Source: Axinella damicornis
Taxonomy: Eukaryota; Porifera; Demospongiae; Axinellida; Axinellidae
Assembly (NCBI GenBank): GCA_963931865.1
Contig: OZ007507.1
Coordinates: forward strand, 17,481,086-17,545,085
Direction of reading: 5' to 3'
Length of the DNA: 64,000 bases
The translations under genes were made by a program, and so were the position numbers. The notes beneath the pieces were generated by a model. It had not been told where the DNA came from and searched no databases. It saw only the letters and a program-made list of their open reading frames with translations. Positions 26,049-35,914 of this stretch are shown in pieces (positions within the stretch are counted from its first letter, which is position 1; every line of letters starts with the position of its first letter).

Positions 26049-26235
26049 CAGGGTTTCTTTTTGGGGGGGGGGGGGGGGGGGGGGGCATTCGCCCCCCTTG
26101 AATCTGTACTGCCCCCCCTTGAATGATGCCCAAGAAGTGTTATGTATGCAAAGCTATTCATTCATCCCCCTTTACCTCGCCGCGCTACGATTCCGCCCCC
26201 CCCCCCCCCCGAACGATTTTCTAAAAGAAACACTG
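26049..26235. mobile_element. Short hAT-like MITE with G/C runs, 5-bp target duplication
   Basis: Ends CAGGGTTTCTTTTTGGGG and ...TTTTCTAAAAGAAACACTG form an imperfect inverted repeat. CTTGG is repeated at 26044-26048 and 26236-26240. Inside are a poly-G run, two GCCCCCCTTGAAT segments and a poly-C run. Confidence 0.7.
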
Positions 26236-26240
26236 CTTGG

Positions 26241-28259
26241 CATTGTCATTGTGGTAAACACATTTTCACAAAATGCATGTAGGCCTATCTCTTGTACAGA
26301 TAGAGCCATGAGAAAAGCTATAGCTCTTAGTAACTGCAACAAACAGGTTAGAGTTTAATATCTCTAACAGGTTCACTTTCAGGTACAATGATCACTGTTC
26401 ATCCAGCTCCCCTAGCTTGCTCTTTGGCATCTTCCAATCTACTCCTCTAGCATTACACACTCCTCCCCACACTCCCTCCTGAGCAGCTCATCTTGCAGCA
26501 GTTCCTCCTGCTACTCTACTTCAAGCAGTTCAATAGGACTGTGTGACAGTGTAGCCATGTGTTTACAAAATTTTTGTTCTGCATTCCATGCAAATAACTT
26601 AGAAACTGCCTTTCGATCTGATCCCGTTTCCACATATTGTATAGTCCCATTCCTGCTCTTTCGAACGGTACCGGTTTTGTGCTGCTCAGGGGGGGGCCAA
26701 AAAAAATGTGCCAAGAAAATGTGCACTGATTTTATACGAGGCCGATTGAACCATCCGGATACAACGGCTTCTCCAGGCCAAGCAGTTAGAGGCTAGCGCT
26801 TGATACGTGGGTTGTGGGTAGTGAAGGCATAGCTCTATAAAACTGCTGGCAAGCTAGGCACCTACAGCTGCTCCATTCGTAGATATAGCCCATGCAAACT
26901 GACCGGAAGTCGCGGTGCCGCAAATTAAGCATGGAAATGCGCTTGCGTTTTGACTTCCTGTTTTTTTTTCAATAATCCCCGTATACTTGTCACTGGCGGA
27001 ACGACTGGGAAAATAGGGATACCGTATATTCATATTGAACCAGCACAACTATGAATACAATCCGGTTCTAGTAAGCACACTTTGGCCCTTTCATCTTCTG
27101 TGGCTTCATACAATAAGTAATTGGTAGTAAACTAACTGACAAGGGCTTGCATGCAGTGCATACCTACTACAATTATACACTGACCAAAACAACTGACTTA
27201 TGTAGGTATGGTCAGCTACTAGAGCAAGCTGCTGATGTGTGACCACTATTAACACCACCACTGAAGTAGAAGCGCAAATCCAGCTCTGCACATTCGACAC
27301 ATTCGTGCACCACAATAACCCCCTCATGATGAAAAGTATGGTGGCTATAAAAATTATAGAACAGAATAATCTCTTCATCGCTTGATAATTATGACATTGT
27401 GTTTGTATTTGAAGTTCAAAGACACTTTTTTTGTACGCAAATCCTATGTAGCGTCAAACTTGACACAGACTTGCGGGTTACCCATATAGGCACAACCGTC
27501 TTCTATTCCAGATTAACCTCCAGGCATACATCAGTCATGCAAATAAGCTGTAAACGTACAGGCTGTCACATTATCAGTAATCAGACACACATTTCCCCCA
27601 TTGACATGCTGTTTGCGAGCAATTATGTACAGGAACATGCAAAGGACAAAATCATCCCTGAGAGCCTTGAGCTTTCTCAGCCTTCAATTGTCCTTCACAT
27701 GAGTACATTGTGGCGATGCTGCATGTTTCGGAAGATGCAGCAAGTTTGAGTTTCCCATCTCATTTTGTTGATAATTGACCGACTAGTCAGCCTCTGAACA
27801 GTTACAAATGAGTGCTACCAGGAATACTGAAGGCTCTACAGACTATGGATGCTACTGACAAAACTCATCTGGCCAAGCCATGGTGCTTGCCGGTCTCTGG
27901 TATTAGTAGCCACAAACCACAGCTGTTATGAGAGTGGCAGACGCTAACCGACAATGCACAAGTACAAACAGTCCTCTTCCACAATGGAAACTCTTAGAGA
28001 GTACCGGGCTTGGGTACAAGGTTATCATCACCTTACATGTAAGGTGCAATGCCCATGGGTGCTCTTTCAGTATAGTGGCAGTTTAGAAGCATTGATAAGT
28101 GATTCAGTCAGTTACCCTGCTTTCAAAATCCAGACTCCACAGCCTCTGTTGGTGTAGATTGGGAAGTCTCAGGAGGGAATAAGTCTTCGGTTGTGGACGT
28201 TGGGAATTCTCAGCTTCATACGCTGGAAGTGAAAGAAAAGTGATGAAAGCGTTTCATTG

Positions 28260-28290
<31 letters not shown>

Positions 28291-28300
28291 AGGGGGGGGT
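26241..28300. other. Intergenic stretch, no gene recognised
   Basis: Only short ORFs without motifs. The segment 27020-27075 is an inverted copy of about 50 bp at 23680-23730. Ends at a long G run (28261-28299) just before the retrotransposon. Confidence 0.45.
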
Positions 28301-28302
28301 AG

Positions 28303-29771
28303 TGTTTCTTATGTGTATTCATTAGCCTTTGGTCATTTCCTGTATTGGGTATTGCGCATTCAGTATTTAGCAGGTTCCATTGTTCGGTGCGCCTCTGCGC
28401 AACCGGTTTCATTGTTGTACTGTGCGTATATATATTTTCATTCTGTACATTATTAGTTTTCTATCCTTCAGTTATCATTGCGTGCGAACCCTTAGTGTTT
28501 CCTAGTTAGTCCTACTAGGTAGTCCAAATACTACAATTGGCAACGAGGATGCTCGAGGAACATGACTCAACGACGGAAGGCGGAGGTCCAGAATGAGTGG
28601 GCAGCAGCTCAGCTCGAGCAGCAGTGGGGACAGCGCCGGTCGCCATGGCAGGTCTACACGGTGTAGTGTCGGCGTTTGATGGCAACCAGGAAGAGAGGGT
28701 GGAGTACGCCGAGCGACTCGAGAATTATTTCATCGCAAACGATCTCAACGACCGGCAAAGAGACGAGCCATATTGTTGAACGGAGTTGGTCTGTCTACGT
28801 ACCGTCTCATCAAAACTCTCTGCCTACCGGAAAGTCCAAAGGATTTCTCCTTTTCAGAGCTCGTAGCACGGGTGACAGCTCACTTCAACCCGAAGCCGTC
28901 AATCATCATCAAACGGTTCGAGTTCAACACCAGGAAGCAGAAATCGGATGACACAGTAGCTGAATACATTGCAGCGCTGAGGAAGATCACCGAATACTGC
29001 GACTATGGAGCCATGTTCAACAACATGCTACGCGATCGGCTGGTGTGCGGGATCATGGACAAATGAGTACAGCGTCGGTTCTTACAGGCAGCCGACCTCA
29101 CGTATACCCAAGCGCGGGATATGGCCCTCGCGGCCGAGACCGCAGACAAGGACTCCAAGCGCCTTCAATCTCACGCCAACGATCCAATTTCCCGAGTTGA
29201 CGTGGAGGACAAAGCAGTCCACCAAGTGACCAAGCCATCAAAACCGCTAGTGAGGAGAGGACCACCGGTACCGTCGGGACACCAGGACACAGGATGTGAC
29301 AGGTGCGGTGGAAAGCACCAAGCATCACGGTGCAAATTCAAAGACTATGAATGCCATTTTTGTAAAAAGAAGGGGCATCTGGCAGCTGTCTGTCGCAAAA
29401 AGAAGCAGGCAAAGAGCGAGCCTAGAAAGGAGCAAGCGCATCGAGTGGACGCGCTAAGTTCGGGAGATGAAAGTGATTAGGAGTATACCATGTACCGAAT
29501 CAGCTCTGGATCTTCGAAACCACTGATAGCCCATGTCAGGCTTAATGGAATCAACACACCAATGGAGATCGACACAGGGGCATCGGTCCCTCTTATGTGC
29601 GAAGAGGCTTTCAAGCCGCTACAGGAGTGTGGTGTAGCACTGCATGAGTCGAAAGCCAAGCTACTCACGTACACAGTTGAGTCTCAATAAAAGTTTTCGA
29701 TCCTTCAGTTATCATTGCGTGCAAACCCTTAGTGTTTCCTAGTTAGTCCTACTAGGTAGTCAAATACTACA
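28303..29771 (+). mobile_element. Internally deleted LTR retrotransposon (Ty3/gypsy-like)
   Basis: Direct repeats 28454-28535 and 29692-29771 are the 3' part of the two LTRs, differing by a few bases. The upstream LTR probably starts near 28303. Just inside it, TTGGCAACGAGGATG looks like the start of the internal region and primer-binding site. Gag and protease remnants follow, but reverse transcriptase, RNase H and integrase are missing; the deletion joins protease directly to the end of the 3' LTR. The superfamily is inferred from the gag and zinc-knuckle layout. Confidence 0.8.
28597..29690 (+). pseudogene. Retrotransposon gag with two CCHC-type knuckles and aspartic protease start, disrupted
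   Basis: Starts near 28597 or 28645. Gag signature segments are 'VEYAERLENYFIAND', 'FSFSELVARVTAHFNPKPS' and 'RFEFNTRKQKSDDTVAEYIA'. A frameshift lies near 28755-28775, and an in-frame TGA at 29064-29066. Two zinc knuckles follow: C-x2-C-x3-H-x4-C ('CDRCGGKHQASRC') and C-x2-C-x4-H-x4-C ('CHFCKKKGHLAAVC'). Gag ends at TAG 29478-29480; protease continues in the same frame with the active-site 'MEIDTGASVPLM' (29562-29597) and is cut off at 29690. Non-functional. Confidence 0.85.
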
Positions 29772-29990
29772 TATCACACCTAATTGCATCAAGGGCATTG
29801 AGGTATTCAGCTAGTTGCTACAAAGCCAACTAGATTTAATTTACAGTTAACAAACTGTCAGGCCTCCTCATTACTGATTTGCACATGCATAGAAGGCCAC
29901 ACCCTGTTTTGGCTGTACACCTCAACTATCCTGCTTGAAACTGTACATTGAACACACACCAGAAGGAGCATCAATAAGCTGAATCAAACC

Positions 29991-30430
29991 CAGTCTAGCC
30001 GCTAGCCCCTCTCTGCCCGGCCGGTAAAGCGGGTGTGCGGCAAAACCGCACGCGGAGGGTGGAGACGGTCAAGCAAACATTGCACTTCATTCTGTTTCAA
30101 CTGACCAATCAGATCTCACTGAAGCGATTCATTCCAATTTTATTCATGACTCTCGTGGTAGTAAACCGAGTAGCTCGCGTGGTATCAACCCAGCGGAGAA
30201 CGTCTAAAAGCCTAAACTCGAGCTAAACTAGTCCAACCTGGATGCCTCCAAGGGTACAGAAGTCGTCCTCAACTCTAGCTGGCACTTCACCGGTTCACAG
30301 GTACATGTAATTGGCATTCTAGGGAAATGTGATCTAGTGTAATGTTTGCTAGACCCTCTCCGCCTTCCGTGTGCGGCTGCGCCGCGTGTGCGTGTAATGG
30401 CCTGACGGAGAGGGACTAGTGGCTAGACTG
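29991..30430. mobile_element. Mutator-like non-autonomous element, 440 bp, 9-bp target duplication
   Basis: Ends CAGTCTAGCCGCTAGCCCCT... and ...GGGACTAGTGGCTAGACTG. AATCAAACC is duplicated exactly at 29982-29990 and 30431-30439. No coding motif inside. End sequence differs from the TAGCCTCG family. Confidence 0.85.
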
Positions 30431-30649
30431 AATCAAACCATTATAACCTGGCCTTTCCTCCAAAGGGGAAGTTTCAGGATTGGAGGAGTAGGTCGGATTA
30501 TATGCCACAACAACTGGACACTATATATTCAAGTAAGTATGCACTTACGAGTCTTTCACATACTCCACAGCCTGAGGAATACACGCACAATGGACAGAAA
30601 ATAAATATATTAGACCACATCCAATGACACCTCTTGATTAAGTAATATT

Positions 30650-31873
30650 TATATACCACTTTGCCGTGCATTACGGGTTTTAGTGCACGAGGGCAATCTA
30701 GTTAACGGTCGAGGGCAAGATAATGCACGAGCCGAAGGCGAGTGCATTATCCGCCCGAGACCGTTAACTAGATTGCCCGAGTGCACTAAAGCCCGTAATG
30801 CATGGCAAAGTGGTATCTAAACTACTTAGTGCAACTCACCGACCCAAGACAGCCTTTGATCTTTGAAAAGTGTGCATTATCTAGATAATGCACACTAAAG
30901 TGTACAATAAGCAATTTAATGCTCCGTCATGTGATCGATTCTGAGGCGTCTGATTCGTTGAGGGTCACGTGAGTAGCACTAAGTATAGCCTCGTTCCCAG
31001 GCGCTCTTGGTAATTGGGGAGAAGAGCGCCTGGTATCCACTGTTCACGCATGCGCGAGCAGTTCCGTTACATTCTCCGTATAATTTATCGAGATACGTAA
31101 GCTGAAATAACACGGACAAATATTCGGTAAAATATACGGCTTCAACATCATGCGAGGCCATGGTTTCGAAGTCTGTGGACGTCAATACGCCGCTTCTGCC
31201 TTTCTGAAGTGGACGCGAAGCATGATACAAACAGTAAGACCCCCCCCATAGCTAGATAAATTCGACCTGGCCGTATGTAGCTAACCATACAAACCTTTTA
31301 TGTACGTGCTGTATCGCTGTCAGTTGTTCGTCCTGAGCACCTTTCCTGGCTTCCGACCTTACTGAGGGCGTACGGCACGAACAGAGCTGCGTCTTGTAGA
31401 TGTAAAAGACTCCCGTGTTTCAGTAATGTACGGTCGTGCAACACGGACTAGTATAACAGTAGTTTCCAAGTTCCCCACAAAAACCTGGGGAGCCGCGCAT
31501 GCGCGAACAGTGGATACCAGGCGCTCTTCTCCTCAATTACCAAGAGCGCCTGGGAACGAGGCTACACTAAGTAATACCAGTTTGCAGTGCATTACGGGTT
31601 TTAGTGCACGAGGGCAATCTAGTTAACAGTCGAGGGCGAGATAATGCACTGGCCGAAGGCGAGTGCATTATCCGCCCGAGACCGTTAACTAGATTGCCCG
31701 AGTATGTAAACTACTTAGTGCAACTCACTGATCCGAAACAGCCGTTGATCTTTGAAAAGTGTGCATTATCTAGATAATGCACACTAAAGTGTGCAATAAG
31801 CGATTTAATGCTCCATCATGTGATCGATTCTGAGGCGTCTGATTCATTGAGGGTCACGTGAGTAGCACTAACA
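30650..31873. repeat. Two tandem copies of a palindrome-bearing repeat, split by a foldback element
   Basis: Copy 1 (about 30650-30980) and copy 2 (about 31574-31873) share GTGCATTACGGGTTTTAGTG, an internal hairpin (AATCTAGTTAAC... / GTTAACTAGATT), GTGCATTATCTAGATAATGC and the end GGGTCACGTGAGTAGCACTAA. The element 30986-31564 sits exactly at the junction. Copy 2 lacks part of the right hairpin arm. Confidence 0.8.
30986..31564. mobile_element. 579-bp foldback element, TAGCCTCGTTCCCAGGC ends, 9-bp target duplication
   Basis: Left arm starts TAGCCTCGTTCCCAGGCGC, right arm ends GCGCCTGGGAACGAGGCTA, with further complementarity (GCGCTCTT / AAGAGCGC, GGTATCCACTGTTC / GAACAGTGGATACC). CACTAAGTA is duplicated exactly at 30977-30985 and 31565-31573. 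The interior holds an unrecognised 83-codon minus ORF. Confidence 0.92.
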
Positions 31874-31978
31874 TCAGACACAATGCAAGAATGCACTAGC
31901 TTGCGAGTCGTCTTTGCCGCAATCTACTCTATAGTTTGAGGAATACATACATGATACAGCAAGGAGAAAATGATTTAC

Positions 31979-34277
31979 CTGCTGCTACCAGAATAACTGA
32001 AACAAGTATCACCACTGCCACAACTGCTACAACTGCCACAACTGCCACAACTGCCACATTGACATCCCTCGGATGCGGTGCCGAACCTGTCACAGTTGTT
32101 GGAGACTCAGATGGCATTGGAGATCCTGAACCTGTTGTACCTAGATACAAGTGGTGCAGAATTAATTCCAATGTAAACCTCCAGTGCAGAGTACTGTTAT
32201 TTTACTGCTACAAATTATGGGAATTTATTGTGAATTTAATTATGGCATACTTAAATGAATTTCCGGTTAGAATGCTGTCAAATTGTATACACAATGACTT
32301 CAGTTTGTGAGGGATCTGGAGAGTCAAGATCTCGTGAGCAATTGTGAAAGCCACAACACTGCTTCAGAGATGGAGCTAGCACTCTGACATGCACCATGGG
32401 GGAGGTTCAGAGGACCTGACTCGCCAGTAAAATTATAGCCACAAGGCACATCTTCAACTTCCAAGGAATGATGTCTTTGTGCATGTGCTGCTACCTAACT
32501 GGTTTGGTAAATGCTACCCTTCCCTCCTGTCCTTGTGATTTCATACAACAATGTTCAACAAACAAGTACAATTTTAACGCTTTACCAACCGTAGACTTTT
32601 CGTGCTCAAAACTTCACACGGAACTGCACACAGCCATGCTTTCCACATTCATGAACCTGACCACACCCACTCATTAATGAGTACACGATCAAGATGCTCA
32701 AGCAATGGTACTCGCTCTAGCAGAAAAATCAGCGTTGAACACTGGAATTTGAGGCTCTACAAGGTGAGAGCACTGTTTTCTACGCCCATTTATCCGAGAA
32801 ATGACCCACTGGACTAAGGGCTATTCACGGCTAAGCCCAGACACGGACATGCTGTTTGCACCCTGAATTCAGGTGCACCCACCCACCTTCCCCTGTGTCC
32901 CGCCCTAAAGCTTTCTGCTCACGCAGAACCTATGTCCTATTGCCGGATGTGACATCAAGAAGCTCATGATGGTATATGGCGTCATTGGTTGGCAAAAGGT
33001 TAATGTTAAACTAGTGCAAGTGATACTAAGCATTCTTTCTGCCTAGTACGTACTAGCTAGGCTACTTGTATCACAGTTAGACAGACTGTGATACCCAAAA
33101 GCCTAAGAGAGAGACACCTGTAACCTACAGATGAGAAAATATCTAGGTCCTCCTAGCAAATGCCCCCACTACAACTATATAACTATACAACCCCATACTA
33201 GTTATATCCAACCTGCTGCAGTTGTGGGCGTGACCTCAATTGAGCCAGACACGGTAGTCACAGAACAATCTGAATGCAAAAAGAATGCATGTTGGACTAT
33301 GAATAAGCACAGGATCTTGAGCCTTGGTACGATTGATTACAAGGTATAGAGCAAATGAAGTTTGCAGTTCTCGGTAACTGCTCACTCAACATTTCTAATT
33401 ATTAGGCGCTTTTCCATTTTGGGACAAATTTTGCAATTTTGCTTCTTGGCAAGGCTTATGAATATTTAATTAAATTTTTTTAAGATATACGGTATGTGAC
33501 GTATGTATTGCAGCATGGCACTGGACAATTGAAGAAGAACAGCCTTCTTTGGTGACCACTCAAGGGAGCAACTGGATTGGTGGGGTATGTCACACAGATT
33601 TGCAGCTGGTCTTGTAGGTCCAGCAATCACAATGATCCCTCCCATTCAGTAGCACCTATGAACAGTCAACAAAGGTGGGATGGTTCCTTCAAAGGTCCAG
33701 CTGCTCTGCTACAGTCTGTTAGTCAAAGCATGTCCGCATGCGTTATGCAACAAGAGTCACACCCATGCCTTGCATTAGTGTAATCTAGTCACTTATTAAT
33801 TGCCTATCAGGTTTTCTTGGGGCACAGTGGAAATTCTATACAGTGGTCCTCTTGGGCCAACATTATTGGGGCTGCAACAATGAAGTGGCTGCATTTCAGA
33901 AGTGTGACATTATTATAGAGGTTCCACTATGGAACCAACATGCACTTTCTAGGGTCTCAACATACCTTGAATGTGTATGAAGGCTTGAAGACTCAGTCGA
34001 AGTGATGTGATAGTTTGTCCACTGTTGGCATGGGCACCACACACCAAACTAAATTCATCTGGCAGATCTGTGGTGACAAAACTCTGCTCCAGGGTGACAT
34101 TTTGTCCCCTGTATTTGATCACCGGATGCAGGAACAACTTGGAGTACACGCTCTGCATTACAGGCAAAGTTTCATTGTAACTGTAGACAGCCAAGTGGCT
34201 GTTGTTTGACCCCCCTACAGTGCATGTAATCTTGCCAATACTGCCTCGATACAGATCCTGCCTCAGTGGCCAAATAG
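31979..34277 (-). CDS. Gene H (partial): Ig exon, stalk exon and TM exon of a receptor
   Basis: Three minus-strand phase 1-1 exons were found: 34277-33966 (Ig-like, C in 'GKITCTVGG', C in 'FSLVCGAHANSG', 104 codons), 33269-33213 (19-codon stalk, less certain) and 32140-31979 (Pro/Ser/Thr-rich stalk then TM). The TM has a tandem AVV pattern encoded by four near-identical 9-bp units (plus strand 32018-32056), followed by 'VILVSVILVAAG'. No signal-peptide exon, FN3 exon or tail exon was found; 5' exons could lie beyond the foldback element at 34434-35412. It may be a broken gene. Assigned to the family by phase, domain order and orientation. Confidence 0.55.
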
Positions 34278-34433
34278 CTGAGAACAAAACAACAGAATAG
34301 ATGCCATTGTAGCAATCCTCCAGCTATACAAGAACATACAGACTGCAAAACAGGGAGAGATTGAGCAGATTACAAGTGCTGTACAGCATTATAGTAACAC
34401 TCATGATTTCACGCTCTCTGTATGGGTCAATAC

Positions 34434-35412
34434 TAGCCTGAGCTCGTTCCCAGGCCTAACCCAGATTTTCTGTTCTTTGGTTTGCATTGATGGATGCGGA
34501 AGAGCGGCGCGGCGAAAAAAGGGGAAGGCCTGGTATTATCCATCACGTGATTGATGTCTGGTGCATGCATGGTGGACATGGGGGGGGGGGGGGGGGGGGG
34601 GGGGGGTGTGGCCAAACCGCAAATAAGTTTAAAAACTGGCTGATGAAGTTGTGTACAGTGCTCCCAGCAAAGAGAGTACATTTTTGGAAATTTTGATTTT
34701 GGAAGTTACAACCAGTTTTTCACACTCAAATCACCATAAAACCACCTGAGAACCCATTTGGACTGACCTCTTAGAAAAAAATCAGCTCTTAACTACCAGG
34801 TTTGTGTGAATGCTGACCCTAAAGTATAGGCCCCTCCGGAACTGCTCTAACATCTCTGCTCTCTCAGGACAACAGAATTAAGGATTCAAGAGTGACTTAA
34901 AACCTGCTCCACTTGGGTCACTACACGTGCATCAAGTTTCAGATCTTAACTCCTAGGTTTAGGGAAATGCCGACCCTAAAGTATTTTGCGTACTCAGTTG
35001 ACATGTGGAGCCATAGCTCTGTTGGAATGTCATGTGACTTTATTATTATTTTTTTATTGGTCACAAAATGGTTATGGTACATTTCTATCAACTTATTTTG
35101 AACATAGATGATGTCTGTTTGAAGTTATACACAATTTTCTCAAAGAAACCAAAATGTACTCTCTTTGCTGGGAGCACTGTAGGTCGTCTGAGAGTCTCAA
35201 CTAGCTGTGAAACATTCAAACTGAGCTGACTGGACGATGAACTGCTTCAGGACCTGCTGAAATGACTACGCCCCCCCCCCCCCCCCCCATGTCACTCCTG
35301 TGATGAATGATACCAGGCCTTCCCCGTTCTTCGCCGCTCTTCCACATCCGTGCATTATTATCAACGCAAACCGAAGAACAGAAAGAACGGGGTAGGCCTG
35401 GGAACGAGGCTA
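34434..35412. mobile_element. 979-bp foldback element of the TAGCCT...AGGCTA family, 9-bp target duplication
   Basis: Left end TAGCCTGAGCTCGTTCCCAG, right end GGCCTGGGAACGAGGCTA. GGTCAATAC is duplicated exactly at 34425-34433 and 35413-35421. The arms (34434-34550, 35290-35412) are complementary, including a poly-G run paired with a poly-C run. The centre is filled by another element (34656-35179). Confidence 0.9.
34656..35179. mobile_element. TA-flanked MITE nested in the foldback element
   Basis: Ends CAGTGCTCCCAGCAAAGAGA and the complement ...TCTCTTTGCTGGGAGCACTG, with TA on each side (34654-34655, 35180-35181), a Tc1/mariner-type target. Inside, two diverged copies of a segment with CCGACCCTAAAGTAT-like sequence. 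No ORF with a transposase motif. Confidence 0.85.
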
Positions 35413-35686
35413 GGTCAATACTGTAAAGTTGAGTGAGTGGCAGTGAGTGTAAACACTAGTTATTTAAAACCCTTCAACACCTGAAATAGATTATCGCTTG
35501 ACATTATTCACCACTGTGGTCTATATAGCTACACTAGAACTACTTGCAGGTAGGCTAAACTCAGGGAGGATGCCCTGGCAGTCATTAGTAATAACACTTT
35601 CACAATTTGGCTAGACAGGAAAGATGAACTGGGCAGGGCAAAATACTAAGTGAGTCGTGTGCAGGGACGACATAACGAGATGCTGA

Positions 35687-35860
35687 ACAAAAGCACTCAT
35701 TTTCTTGGAAGAAGCTGAGGTCGGTTGCTGCTTACTCTGCTGTTGATGGGAGAGACCAATAGCGACTCACAGCACAAAAGCACTCATTTTCTTGGAAGAA
35801 GCTGAGGTCGGTTGCTGCTTACTCTGCTGTTGATGGGAGAGACCAATAGCGACTCACAGC
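35687..35860. repeat. 87-bp tandem duplication
   Basis: The unit starting ACAAAAGCACTCATTTTCTT at 35687 is repeated at 35774 with essentially no change, so the duplication is recent. No gene function is visible. Confidence 0.9.
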
Positions 35861-35914
35861 ACAAGCGCTATTCCAGGTAACCTTAGAACAAAGGTGGCAT
35901 AAGCCATTTTATTC

